DNA of 11,402 bases from Candidatus Bipolaricaulota bacterium (lineage in GTDB: Bacteria; Bipolaricaulota; Bipolaricaulia; Bipolaricaulales; Bipolaricaulaceae): contig JAJOKL010000055.1 in the NCBI GenBank assembly GCA_021129895.1, forward strand, positions 1 through 11,402, given 5' to 3'. The notes below the pieces were generated by a model. That model was not told the origin of the DNA and ran no database searches. It saw only the letters and a program-made list of their open reading frames with translations. Both the position numbers and the translations under genes were made by a program. Below, piece after piece: positions 1 through 6,362 of the stretch (its first letter is position 1; each line of letters opens with the position of its first letter).

Positions 1-292
1 GCGTCATAGTGCTCTTCAGAACGTAACTTTTGATTTCCAACTGTAGAAGATGGGCTAAACACGTACCATCGGATTTATAGGTGTGGGTTTTGAGTCAGGT
101 GGTAGTAGCAGGGTTAGGGGTGGGGGGGTAGCTCCCTGGGTCTGCGGCCCCGATCCCTCCTTCGGCTCCTGCAGGCGAAGGGGACCCTTGAAGTGCACAA
201 CCTCGCGGCATTGGGCGGGGCTCCTTGCGAGGCGGCCTCCTTTGGGCCGGCCTTCTCTAGGAGGTTGGCCTTTCAGCCGGGCAAGGAGGGCG
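1..292. other. Gene-free flank downstream of the transglutaminase-like gene
   Basis: I see no convincing gene here. Open frames on both strands give low-complexity Arg/Pro/Gly-rich translations without recognisable motifs. The first ~110 bases are visibly AT-richer (about 40-45% G+C in the first 60 bases) than the rest of the window. A hairpin-capable inverted repeat lies at 157-164/176-183. The stretch may be an ordinary intergenic region or the edge of an older insertion; nothing seen decides between these. Confidence 0.5.
157..183. repeat. Inverted repeat capable of forming a hairpin
   Basis: CTCCTTCG (157-164) can pair with CGAAGGGG (176-183), giving 8 bp including one G-T, around an 11-base loop that contains the palindrome CCTGCAGG. 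It lies about 110 bases past the stop of the minus-strand transglutaminase-like gene and could help end that transcript. No T tract follows on either strand, so it is not a classical intrinsic terminator. Confidence 0.3.
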
Positions 293-538
293 TCAGTCGG
301 ACTCCCGGACCACGATCCTGGCCTCGATCTCCCCCAGGAGTTCCCCGCCGCTTGCGGCGGACAACACCACGGTCCCCACCTCCCCCGGGGCTGCCGAATC
401 AGGGGGGATCACGGTGAGGAGCACGTCATAGGTGTGAAGCGGACCGGACTCGGCGTCGATGAACACCATGGGCTGGCTGACCGCGGCATACCAGCCGCTC
501 GGGGCACCGGCCACGGACAGCTCGATCGCCCGGGAGAC
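293..538 (-). pseudogene. Displaced C-terminal part of the transglutaminase-like protein (NEW3/Ig-like domain)
   Basis: This 81-codon frame begins with VSRAIELSVAGAPSG and ends in EARIVVRESD before a stop at 293-295. It continues the beta-rich domain begun in the upstream frame: the main frame reads through SWFVAVSSPGG and then turns into Arg/Pro/Ser-rich nonsense. The frames meet at a run of seven G (plus-strand C7, 538-544). One extra G would join them cleanly as PGGVSRAIEL. The translation resembles NEW3/NPCBM-associated Ig-like domains, with an alternating hydrophobic pattern and PPDSAAPGE. Explanations are a homopolymer sequencing error, a recent mutation or -1 slippage; I favour the first two. 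Confidence 0.7.
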
Positions 539-1572
539 CCCCCCGGGGAGGACACGGCCACGAACCAGGAGACGGACCGGCCAGGAGGGACCTCTGCCCG
601 GAGCCGGTCAACCCTCGCTGGCCGCTCGATCACCTCGAAGGAGGCCTCATGGAGTTCCGAGAAGCTGGCAGGGGTGATCCCTACCGGGTCCCCGAGGGAG
701 ATGGTTATGTGCTCCGGCATGCTGAACGTCCGCGGCACAAGCCCGGAGGCCGGCATCCAGTCGGATGATTCGAACTCGACCCAGCCCCATGTGGGAACGT
801 AGACGCTGATCCAAGCGTGAGCGGCGCGGGATTCCTCCCGATCGGCGACGAACCCGGTGACGTACTTCGCCGGGATCCCGGCGGCGCGAAGGAAGGCGAG
901 GGCCAGGTTCGCATAGCAAACACAGTTCCCGATCCCCCTCTCCAACGTGGCCAAAGCATCCACCCGGTACACCGGCTCGCACAGCTCCTTGCCACAGGCA
1001 TAGCGCACGTTCTCCCTGATGTATCCGAGGATCCTCGCCACCGCCTCGATCTCGGCCCGGGCGCCGGCGACAATACTGGAAGCCACCACTCTTATCTCCC
1101 GATCATGGACCTGCACCTGCGCGCTTCCCCCAAGCCACTCGTAGACGGCAAGCGGCAGGCTGCCCCGCGGGATGGGATAGGGATCACCGGACACGATCGG
1201 CCCGTAGACCGCATCGGTCCTGACCCTGACGCGCCTGTAGAACCTTACCTCAGAGCCCGGCCGAACCCATCTCACCGTGACGAAGGAGTTCCCTAGGCGA
1301 TCGGTGGACTCGGCCAGGCTATCCCACGGCTCGCTGGCGGCGAAGTCCTGGGATTGGTTCCTCACCTTGTACCACGGCTGGTCCACCTCGCCGATCCTGG
1401 GAACCGTGGCCTCCAGCCGCCCGGGCCCCGGCTCCATGGTCAGGGTATAGGTGTAGTCCGTGACCTGAGATAAGACCCCCTCCAATGCGTAGAGGAACGG
1501 CCCCTCCGTCGCCCCACACGCGAGCACCGCTCCAAACAGGACAGCGAGCACCCCGGTCCATCTTGCGGTCAA
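409..1572 (-). CDS. Secreted transglutaminase-like (papain-fold) protein, probable lipoprotein; frame broken near the C-terminus
   Basis: Numbering is from a TTG start at 1570-1572. This start is chosen because GGAGG (1581-1585) lies 8 bases upstream and the protein then opens with a textbook signal: Arg, a hydrophobic run, and VLAC ending at Cys19, a plausible lipobox. An upstream GTG at 1617 would bury this signal. After an extracytoplasmic N-terminal region (20-165), residues ~175-270 form a transglutaminase core: GNCVCYANLA with probable nucleophile Cys217, the GIPAKYVTGF strand, HAW with His252, and WGWVEFE, where Glu268 stands at the usual Asp position. Such proteins are proteases, peptide-modifying enzymes or inactive binding modules; the substrate is unknown. 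Residues up to ~345 begin an NEW3/Ig-like beta domain. The remaining frame to 409 is out-of-frame readthrough; the genuine C-terminus continues in the -1 frame to 293 (separate entry). Intact product would be 426 aa. Confidence 0.8.
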   Translation of the reverse strand: MTARWTGVLAVLFGAVLACGATEGPFLYALEGVLSQVTDYTYTLTMEPGPGRLEATVPRIGEVDQPWYKVRNQSQDFAASEPWDSLAESTDRLGNSFVTVRWVRPGSEVRFYRRVRVRTDAVYGPIVSGDPYPIPRGSLPLAVYEWLGGSAQVQVHDREIRVVASSIVAGARAEIEAVARILGYIRENVRYACGKELCEPVYRVDALATLERGIGNCVCYANLALAFLRAAGIPAKYVTGFVADREESRAAHAWISVYVPTWGWVEFESSDWMPASGLVPRTFSMPEHITISLGDPVGITPASFSELHEASFEVIERPARVDRLRAEVPPGRSVSWFVAVSSPGGSPGRSSCPWPVPRAAGMPRSASPWCSSTPSPVRFTPMTCSSP

Positions 1573-1580
1573 GCTAAACA

Positions 1581-1585
1581 CCTCC
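1581..1585 (-). promoter_or_regulatory. Shine-Dalgarno site deciding the TTG start of the transglutaminase-like gene
   Basis: GGAGG on the minus strand, 8 bases before TTG at 1570-1572. It overlaps the alternative in-frame GTG at 1579-1581, which therefore cannot use it. Confidence 0.6.
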
Positions 1586-1752
1586 ACGGAGTTCAAGGTC
1601 GAGCCATAGCCCGCCAAGACCTCCCAGCTTCACCCTGGCCTCCAAAACTTTTTTGCAAATAACGCGAGGCCCGTACGACGGGGGCACCGAGGGGGGCTTC
1701 CAAACGTCTGGACCCTTCTTCCTGGCCCACCCCGAACGAGCGGGTCGCCTGG

Positions 1753-2121
1753 TCAATTGGCCACCACGGTTTGTACCATCCCCCTTGAGCCCATACAAAC
1801 CCGGACCGCGTACTCCGCCGGCGTCGGATACCCAAGGGCCCTGTGGGTCACCACTGGTTGTTGTCGCCATGGTGAGGTCCTCCAGAAAGTCGTATGTCCA
1901 CACCCGGGCCTGGTGGGCCACGACCCCCTTCAGCCTGCGGTTCTCAGCCTCAAGATGCTTCAGTTTTCTTAACCGGGCCTTGTCCATGCCCCGGTGCTTT
2001 GCCTGCCAGCGGGACACCGTGGCCTCTGCCACCCCGTAGTGGCGGCATGCCTCGGCGACGGGCCTTCCCCGTCCGGTTCGCCCAGGATCCGGATCTTTTC
2101 CTCTGTGTACCTGTTCCCCAC
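1753..2121 (-). mobile_element. Decayed IS3-family insertion sequence (orfA plus two orfB scraps)
   Basis: On the minus strand the three blocks occur in the order expected of an IS3 element. OrfA runs from a GTG at 2121 to about 1910. A short OrfB block, ARVWTYDFLEDLT (1871-1909), contains the first catalytic Asp of the DDE integrase core (the D of YDF). An OrfB tail, THRALGYPTPAEYA, ends at a stop at 1753-1755 in another frame. The bulk of OrfB, including the second Asp and the Glu, is missing, so the element is dead. I could not find matching terminal inverted repeats or a target-site duplication, so the true ends are unknown. The flanks 1573-1752 and 2122-2202 hold no gene I can support. 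This remnant is the only mobile DNA seen here. Confidence 0.75.
1910..2121 (-). pseudogene. IS3-family OrfA remnant (helix-turn-helix transposase subunit)
   Basis: The GTG start at 2119-2121 has AGGGAGGT five to six bases upstream. It opens NRYTEEKIRILGE, the conserved start of IS3-type OrfA (HTH_Tnp_1). A one-base frameshift near 2055-2065 displaces the frame; the helix-turn-helix then continues as VAEACRHYGVAEATVSRWQ, followed by KHRGMDKARLRKLKHLEAEN and RRLKGVVAHQ, the leucine-zipper-like part. The frame then runs directly into an OrfB scrap, showing an in-frame deletion of roughly the first third of OrfB. OrfA normally binds the IS ends and forms OrfAB by -1 frameshifting; this copy cannot do so. 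Confidence 0.75.
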
Positions 2122-2202
2122 AGCTACCTCCCTAGCCAAAGGCACCGGATCCTCCCTCTCAAGCTGGCCCAGCCTCCGGGGAGCATGTCTCCAGGGCTTC
2201 AC

Positions 2203-2907
2203 TCAGCGGGCCTCGCAGTGAAAATCCTCCAGAGCAGCCGGGAGTTCGCTGAGGGAGCGAATGGTGCGGTCCGGACAGTGGAGGGGCGAGATAGGGATCT
2301 GCTCGGCGTAGGGCCCGACCAGCACCCGCACCGCCCGCATCCCAAACAGCTTGGCCGGGAGGACATCGTGATCTAGCCGGTCCCCCACCATGACCGCCTC
2401 GGCCGGCGGCACCCCCAGCCCGTCCAGGATGATCCGAAAAAACAGGGGGTCGGGCTTGGCCACCCCCATCTCCTCCGAGACGAGCTGCCACCGGAAAAAC
2501 CGGAGCACGCCCACCTCCCTGAGGTAGTCCACGATCCGGGCCGGCTGGTTCCCGGCCAGGGCGAGCACGTACCTATCGGCTAGGGCCGCTAGAGCCTCCT
2601 TGGCTCCCGGGCGGAGGCGGGGCACATACTCCTCGGTCAGGTGGCGGCGCTGGAAAGTGCGCAGCTCGTCCTTGAGGCGCCGGAACCGTTCCACATCCGG
2701 CCGCACCAATTCCCACAGCACTGCAAGTCGCGGGTTGCGCTCGCCCCGCCGGGTGGCGGCCAGGACCCGGTGGGCGAGCTCCTCCCCCGTGATCCCAATT
2801 CCCTCCCGGACGAGCAGGTCCACTAAGAACGAATCCCAGGCCGCGTACTCGTGGTCCTCGTCCAGGATCGGCCCCCCCACGTCGATGAGTACGGCTTTGC
2901 TCATCAT
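2203..2907 (-). CDS. HAD-superfamily hydrolase-like protein with atypical motifs I and II
   Basis: The protein has 234 aa and a HAD Rossmann layout. Motif I is LIDVGGPILD with nucleophile Asp9, but the usual second Asp (+2) is Gly11. A helical C1-type cap spans roughly 18-95. Motif II is LALAGN, with Gly119 where Ser/Thr is normal. Motif III is Lys151 in GVAKPDP and motif IV is VMVGDRLDHD (Asp176, Asp181). Loss of the +2 Asp, the general acid/base of phosphatases, occurs in haloacid dehalogenases and other non-phosphatase HADs, so a plain phosphatase role is doubtful. It is the last gene of the operon, 12 bases after ribD. There are two adjacent ATGs; GGGAGG lies directly before the first, so the second (2904) may be used. 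TAACAT at 2914-2919 could be a local -10 box. Confidence 0.82.
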   Translation of the reverse strand: MMSKAVLIDVGGPILDEDHEYAAWDSFLVDLLVREGIGITGEELAHRVLAATRRGERNPRLAVLWELVRPDVERFRRLKDELRTFQRRHLTEEYVPRLRPGAKEALAALADRYVLALAGNQPARIVDYLREVGVLRFFRWQLVSEEMGVAKPDPLFFRIILDGLGVPPAEAVMVGDRLDHDVLPAKLFGMRAVRVLVGPYAEQIPISPLHCPDRTIRSLSELPAALEDFHCEAR

Positions 2908-2919
2908 CCTCCCATGTTA

Positions 2920-4032
2920 TCAAAGAGCTTGCCCGCGAGTACTGGGTTCCCCTTTAGGGTAGGCACTCACCAGCAGGTCCTCCCCCAGGCGCTCCACGGC
3001 CTCGATCCGAACCCGGAACGCCTGGGAGAGCCGCTCCACTCCCGGCCCCCCCACCCCCGGGATTTCCCGCCCCCCCACGAGCAGGTGGCCGTAGAAGAGG
3101 TAGAGTTTGCACACCAGGCCCTGGGAGAGGAACGACCAGGCCACCTCCCCGCCCCCCTCCACCAAGAGCGAGTCGATCCCCTCCTGCCCCAATCGGGCCT
3201 GGAGGGCCGGAAGGTCCACCCGCCCCTCCCGGGCGGGAAGCCGCCATACCTCGGCCCCCCTTCCTCTCAGGACGGCTTCCACCTCAGCGGGCATGGCCTC
3301 GGTGGTGGCGATCACAGTGTTTCCCTCTTCCTCCAGGAGCCGGGCCGAGGGCGGGGTCCTCCCGCGTGAGTCGAGTACGACCCGCAGGGGCTGGGGCCCC
3401 TGAATCTCCCTGACCGTGAGCTGAGGGTCGTCGGCGATCACGGTGTTCACCCCCACCAGCACCGCGGCATGCCGGCGCCGGAGCTCGTGCACCCTCTTCC
3501 TCGCCTCCTCCCCGGTGATCCAGCGGGACACCCCGCTCCGGGTGGCGATCTTCCCGTCCAAGGACAGGGCGAGCTTCATGGAAACGAAGGGCCGCTTGGT
3601 TTTCACCCACCAGAAAAAGATCTCGTTCAGCCGCTCGGCCTCCTCCCCGAGGACTCCCTCGATCACCTCGATCCCGGCCGCCCGTAGCTTCTCCACCCCC
3701 TTCCCGTTCACCAGGGGGTTGGGATCGCGGGTGGCGATGATCACCCGCCGGATCCCGGCGGCGATGATCCGATCGGCGCAGGGTGGGGTCTTCCCCCAGT
3801 GGGAGCAGGGCTCCAGGTTCACGTACAGGTCCGCCCCCCGGGCGGCCTCCCCGGCGGCCTCCAGGGCCACCGCCTCGGCGTGGGGGCCGCCGAACCGAGC
3901 GTGGTACCCCTCGGCGATCACCTCCCCGTCCTTGACCACCACCGCCCCCACCAGGGGGTTGGGGCGGGTATAGCCCTCGCCCTTTTTCGCGAGGGCCAGG
4001 GCCCGCCGCATGAATTTTTCGTGGACTTCCAT
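2920..4032 (-). CDS. ribD: Bifunctional riboflavin biosynthesis deaminase/reductase RibD
   Basis: The protein is 370 aa, the usual length of bifunctional RibD. It deaminates 2,5-diamino-6-ribosylamino-pyrimidinone 5'-phosphate and then reduces the ribosyl to a ribityl chain with NADPH, in the cytosol. The N-terminal deaminase domain (1-~145) has PNPLVGAVVV, the zinc/catalytic motif HAE (His51, Glu53) and PCSHWGKTPPC (Cys76, Cys85). The C-terminal reductase domain (~148-360) opens with PFVSMKLALSLDGKIATRSG and holds SRWITGEEAR, VGVNTVIADDP and the LLVEGGG nucleotide-binding loop. Its ATG shares one base with the rpe stop (TGATG), so it is probably translated by coupling; I see no strong Shine-Dalgarno. 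No ribE, ribBA or ribH is in the window. No FMN riboswitch is visible upstream. Confidence 0.95.
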   Translation of the reverse strand: MEVHEKFMRRALALAKKGEGYTRPNPLVGAVVVKDGEVIAEGYHARFGGPHAEAVALEAAGEAARGADLYVNLEPCSHWGKTPPCADRIIAAGIRRVIIATRDPNPLVNGKGVEKLRAAGIEVIEGVLGEEAERLNEIFFWWVKTKRPFVSMKLALSLDGKIATRSGVSRWITGEEARKRVHELRRRHAAVLVGVNTVIADDPQLTVREIQGPQPLRVVLDSRGRTPPSARLLEEEGNTVIATTEAMPAEVEAVLRGRGAEVWRLPAREGRVDLPALQARLGQEGIDSLLVEGGGEVAWSFLSQGLVCKLYLFYGHLLVGGREIPGVGGPGVERLSQAFRVRIEAVERLGEDLLVSAYPKGEPSTRGQAL

Positions 4033-4670
4033 CAGCAGGCGGCGATCAGGGCCCGGGCGGCGGCGGCAGGATCCCCCTTCCCGTAGATGGCGGAGCCGGC
4101 GATGATCACCTCCGCCCCCGCCTCCACCACCTGCCGCACGTTGCCCGCGTTTATCCCCCCGTCCACGGCGATGGTGATCGGGCGGTCCCCGATGAGCCGC
4201 CTGAGCTCCCGGATCCTGTCCAGGGCCTCAGGGATGAACTCCTGCCCCCCGAAGCCGGGCTCCACCGACATCACCAGCACCCAATCCACGCGATCGAGAT
4301 ACGGGACGATCTCCTCCAGGGCCGTCCCGGGCCGCAGGGAGATCCCCACCTGGCAACCCAGCTTCCGGACCGTGCGGATCACCTCATCGGGGGGATCGGC
4401 GGCCTCCACGTGGAAGGTGATCACGTCCTCCGGGCCCACCTGGAACCGGGGGGCGTAGGTGGCGGGGCGGTCGATCATGAGGTGGATGTCGAAGGGGATG
4501 GCGGTATGGCGGCGGAGGGCGTTCACCACCGGGGGGCCGAAGGTGAGGTTGGGGACAAAATGCCCGTCCATGACGTCGAAGTGGAGGTAAGTAGCCGCCC
4601 CCTCCACCGCCCGGATCTCCTCGGCCAGGCGGCCGAAGTCGGCCGAGAGCAGGGACGGCGAAAGCTTCAT
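4032..4670 (-). CDS. rpe: Ribulose-phosphate 3-epimerase
   Basis: This 212-aa TIM-barrel enzyme interconverts ribulose 5-phosphate and xylulose 5-phosphate (pentose phosphate and Calvin-type pathways). Signature elements are all present: SPSLLSADF at the N-terminus, HFDVMDGHFVPN (metal ligands His30, Asp32), FDIHLMI (His63), MSVEPGFGGQ (134-143) with the flexible phosphate loop, VDGGIN (Asp170, catalytic and metal ligand) and AGSAIYG (191-197), which binds phosphate. The ATG overlaps the stop of the upstream protease gene (ATGA) and the stop overlaps ribD, so all three are translationally coupled. Ribulose 5-phosphate is the substrate of RibB, which makes the rpe-ribD link biochemically sensible. 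Length and motifs are complete. Confidence 0.96.
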   Translation of the reverse strand: MKLSPSLLSADFGRLAEEIRAVEGAATYLHFDVMDGHFVPNLTFGPPVVNALRRHTAIPFDIHLMIDRPATYAPRFQVGPEDVITFHVEAADPPDEVIRTVRKLGCQVGISLRPGTALEEIVPYLDRVDWVLVMSVEPGFGGQEFIPEALDRIRELRRLIGDRPITIAVDGGINAGNVRQVVEAGAEVIIAGSAIYGKGDPAAAARALIAAC

Positions 4671-5347
4671 CGCCGGCGGTTGGCGATGAGGAACATGGAC
4701 AGAAGCTGCATGATGGCCATGGCGGCGGCGGCCACGTAGGTGAGGGCGGCGGCGGTGAGCACCTCTTTAACTGCGCCCAGCTCCTCCCGGGTCACCAGCC
4801 CGCTCTGTCCCAGGGCGGCCACCGCCCGGCGGGAGGCGTTGAACTCCACCGGCAACGTGATCAGGGTGAACAGGACAGCGGCGGCGAACAGGATGATCCC
4901 CACGTTGAGGAGCGTGTCCGCCCGGAAGATGAGCCCGATGAAGAACAGGGGGAAGGCGAGCTGGGAGCCGAAGCTGGCCACCGGCACCACCGCCGACCTG
5001 AGGGCGAGGGGGGCGTACCCCTGCGCGTGCTGGAGTGCGTGCCCCGCCTCGTGGGCGGCCACCCCCACCGCGGCCACCGACACGGAGTTCGGCGCGGAAA
5101 GCCGCAGCGTCTTGGAGCGGGGGTCGTAGTGGTCCCCCAAGGGCCTTGTGGTGCCCTCCAGCTTCACCCCGTGAACCCCGGCCCGGGCCAGGATCTCCTC
5201 GGCCACCCGGGCAGCGGTGACCCGGCGCTGGGTGGGCACCTGCAGGTACTTGGCGTAGATGGACCGGACCTTGTAGGACGCGTAGATCGCCAGTAGGAGA
5301 GCGGGAAGGAGCAGCAACAACGTCTCAGGGTAAAACAGCCAGAACAT
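4667..5347 (-). CDS. YugP-type zinc-dependent membrane metallopeptidase
   Basis: The protein has 226 aa and matches the neutral zinc metallopeptidase family Zn_peptidase_2 (B. subtilis YugP). There is an N-terminal transmembrane segment (~8-22), then YASYKVRSIYAKYLQVPT, a conserved family block, and LGDHYDPRSKTLRLS (70-84). The zinc site HEAGHALQHA (His99, Glu100, His103) follows, with Glu168 in PVEFNASRRA as likely third ligand. Three or four more hydrophobic segments lie at ~118-140, 145-166 and 195-220. The physiological substrate of the family is not established; an integral-membrane protease role is inferred. The start is fixed by a near-perfect Shine-Dalgarno, AAGGAGGTGA at 5351-5360. 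It is first in the operon, 32 bases after rnpB, with a TATAAT at 5369-5374. Confidence 0.9.
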   Translation of the reverse strand: MFWLFYPETLLLLLPALLLAIYASYKVRSIYAKYLQVPTQRRVTAARVAEEILARAGVHGVKLEGTTRPLGDHYDPRSKTLRLSAPNSVSVAAVGVAAHEAGHALQHAQGYAPLALRSAVVPVASFGSQLAFPLFFIGLIFRADTLLNVGIILFAAAVLFTLITLPVEFNASRRAVAALGQSGLVTREELGAVKEVLTAAALTYVAAAAMAIMQLLSMFLIANRRR

Positions 5348-5350
5348 GGT

Positions 5351-5374
5351 TCACCTCCTTGCCGTGGCATTATA
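5351..5374 (-). promoter_or_regulatory. Putative promoter -10 and strong Shine-Dalgarno of the YugP-rpe-ribD-HAD operon
   Basis: TATAAT (5369-5374) lies immediately beyond the rnpB P1 helix, and AAGGAGGTGA (5351-5360) precedes the ATG at 5347 by three bases. A -35 box is not evident; 17 bases upstream falls inside rnpB. If the -10 is active, the leader is only ~15-20 nt. I see no terminator between rnpB and this operon, so the operon could also be fed by rnpB transcription followed by 3' processing. Confidence 0.5.
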
Positions 5375-5378
5375 GCCG

Positions 5379-5719
5379 GGCGGGGGAGAGGGCCATAGGC
5401 CGGATTCTGTTTTAGGGAGCCATCCATCTGTGCGGCCTACCCGGGGGCATCGGGCGGGCCACCCTCAACCGCCCCCCTATTTGGCCTTGCTCCGGCCGGG
5501 GTTTGCCGTGCCCGGGAGCCTCGCGGCCCCGGCGGTGGGCTCTTACCCCACCGTTTCACCCTTGCCCGCACCCGGAAACCCGGGCCGCTGGCGGTCTGTT
5601 CTCTGTGGCACTTTCCAGGGGTCGCCCCCTCTCGGCTTGCGCCGAGCGGCCTGCCCTGCGGAGTCCGGACCTTCCTCAGGGGTAGATACCCCTGCGGCTC
5701 CCCGTCCCTCTCCCCCGCC
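5379..5719 (-). ncRNA. rnpB: RNase P RNA (bacterial type A, compact)
   Basis: Catalytic RNA of RNase P, which removes tRNA 5' leaders. Conserved landmarks on the minus strand: GAGGAAGGTCCGGACTCC (CR-I), GGAAAGTGCCACAGAGA, GGTAAGAGCCCACCG, GGAGCAAGGCCAAATAGG and ACAGAATCCGGCCTAT (CR-V) near the 3' end. P1 is a perfect 14-bp helix, 5706-5719 with 5379-5392. P2 pairs GGGAGCC with GGCTCCC. P3 is a short hairpin, CAGGGG-TATCTA-CCCCTG. L15 contains GGTGG, the GGU that pairs with tRNA CCA ends. The P18 hairpin appears to be absent: GGGTAGGC is followed after only five bases by AGATGGATGGC. The mature RNA is about 341 nt if trimmed at P1. Its 5' end overlaps the 3' coding end of the TPM gene. Confidence 0.95.
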
Positions 5720-6362
5720 GCGGCGCCCTCGTATACCTACACCGAGGACACACCGACATTATACCACCCAGCCAGGAGGCCCGCCGGTGCAAGGGGAACC
5801 AGCAGCGGGGACACAGGCGCGCCCGCGCCACCCAAACCACCGCCAAGCCCACAAGCCCCCCCAAGACATAGAGCCACACCGGCTCCCCCTCGCCCTCCCC
5901 GCTCCCTCCGGAGCCCGCCAGCGCCAGCAGGTCCTCGGCGAGCGAGATCGCGGCCCGGGCCGGCGGCGCCAGATTGGCCCGGGACGCCGCCCGCGCCAAG
6001 GCCCGCTCAAACGCGCCTTGAGCGATGGGCACCCCGGCCCCCAGCACCCCGGCCACCTGCCACCTGTCCCCCTCCCGCAGGAACACCACCAGCACATCCC
6101 CCGTCCCCAGCTCCCAGGCGGAGAACACCTCGCGGGCATACTCATCTGGGTCCCCGAAGGGATCGTGCCAGCTCGCCAGGTAGAAGAGATCCACCCCCAG
6201 GGTGGAAAGCTGGGGGATGAGGCTCTGTAGGGTTTCCCGGTCGGCACGCCCCAACGTCTGGCCGTAGTCGTTGATCTGGCCGATGGCCTGCGGCAGGGGC
6301 GGGGATTGGGCCTGGGCGACTAGCGCCAGCCCAAGTACAAGAAGCGCGAGCAGTTCTCGCAG
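5676..6362 (-). CDS. TPM-domain (TLP18.3/Psb32/MOLO-1-like) membrane protein with C-terminal zinc ribbon
   Basis: Read from a CTG at 6360-6362 the protein has 228 aa: an N-terminal signal segment (3-19, ending AQAQS), a TPM domain (~28-145) beginning IGQINDYGQTLGRADRETLQ, the strand VDLFYLASWHDPFGD, and GDVLVVFLREGDRWQVAGVLG, then a Gly/Glu linker, one transmembrane helix (~162-180) and a zinc ribbon (CPRC at 184-187 and 205-208) with a basic tail. TPM proteins are envelope proteins of mostly unclear function, linked to protein quality control or assembly. No ATG, GTG or TTG fits upstream; the first conventional start, TTG at 6254, would delete the signal and the first TPM strand. GGAGGT at 6369-6374 sits six bases before the CTG. 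The start overlaps the upstream gene; the last ~44 bases overlap rnpB. Confidence 0.78.
   Translation of the reverse strand: MRELLALLVLGLALVAQAQSPPLPQAIGQINDYGQTLGRADRETLQSLIPQLSTLGVDLFYLASWHDPFGDPDEYAREVFSAWELGTGDVLVVFLREGDRWQVAGVLGAGVPIAQGAFERALARAASRANLAPPARAAISLAEDLLALAGSGGSGEGEGEPVWLYVLGGLVGLAVVWVARARLCPRCWFPLHRRASWLGGIMSVCPRCRYTRAPRRGRGTGSRRGIYP
5758..5766 (-). promoter_or_regulatory. Extended -10 promoter of rnpB inside the TPM coding sequence
   Basis: TGGTATAAT reads as an extended -10 (TGn plus perfect TATAAT), about 38 bases before the first P1 base. Transcription would begin near 5750, leaving a ~30-nt leader for RNase trimming, or somewhat closer. No good -35 lies 16-18 bases upstream, as expected for extended -10 promoters. 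The same bases encode Gly-Ile-Met of the TPM protein. Confidence 0.65.

Noticed and set aside
1574..2032. 152-codon minus-strand open frame as an intact gene
   Set aside because: Its first half is the IS3 OrfA remnant and its second half is out-of-frame readthrough across deletions; it is a product of decay, not a functional protein.
5369..5763. TATAAT repeats flanking rnpB as ends of a mobile element
   Set aside because: The match is limited to the -10 hexamer on the same strand; both fit promoter positions and no longer repeats accompany them.
5430..6230. Long plus-strand open frame opposite rnpB and the TPM gene
   Set aside because: Pro/Arg/Gly-rich translation without motifs; it lies antisense to a recognised RNA and to a protein gene with clear domains, as usual for high-GC DNA.
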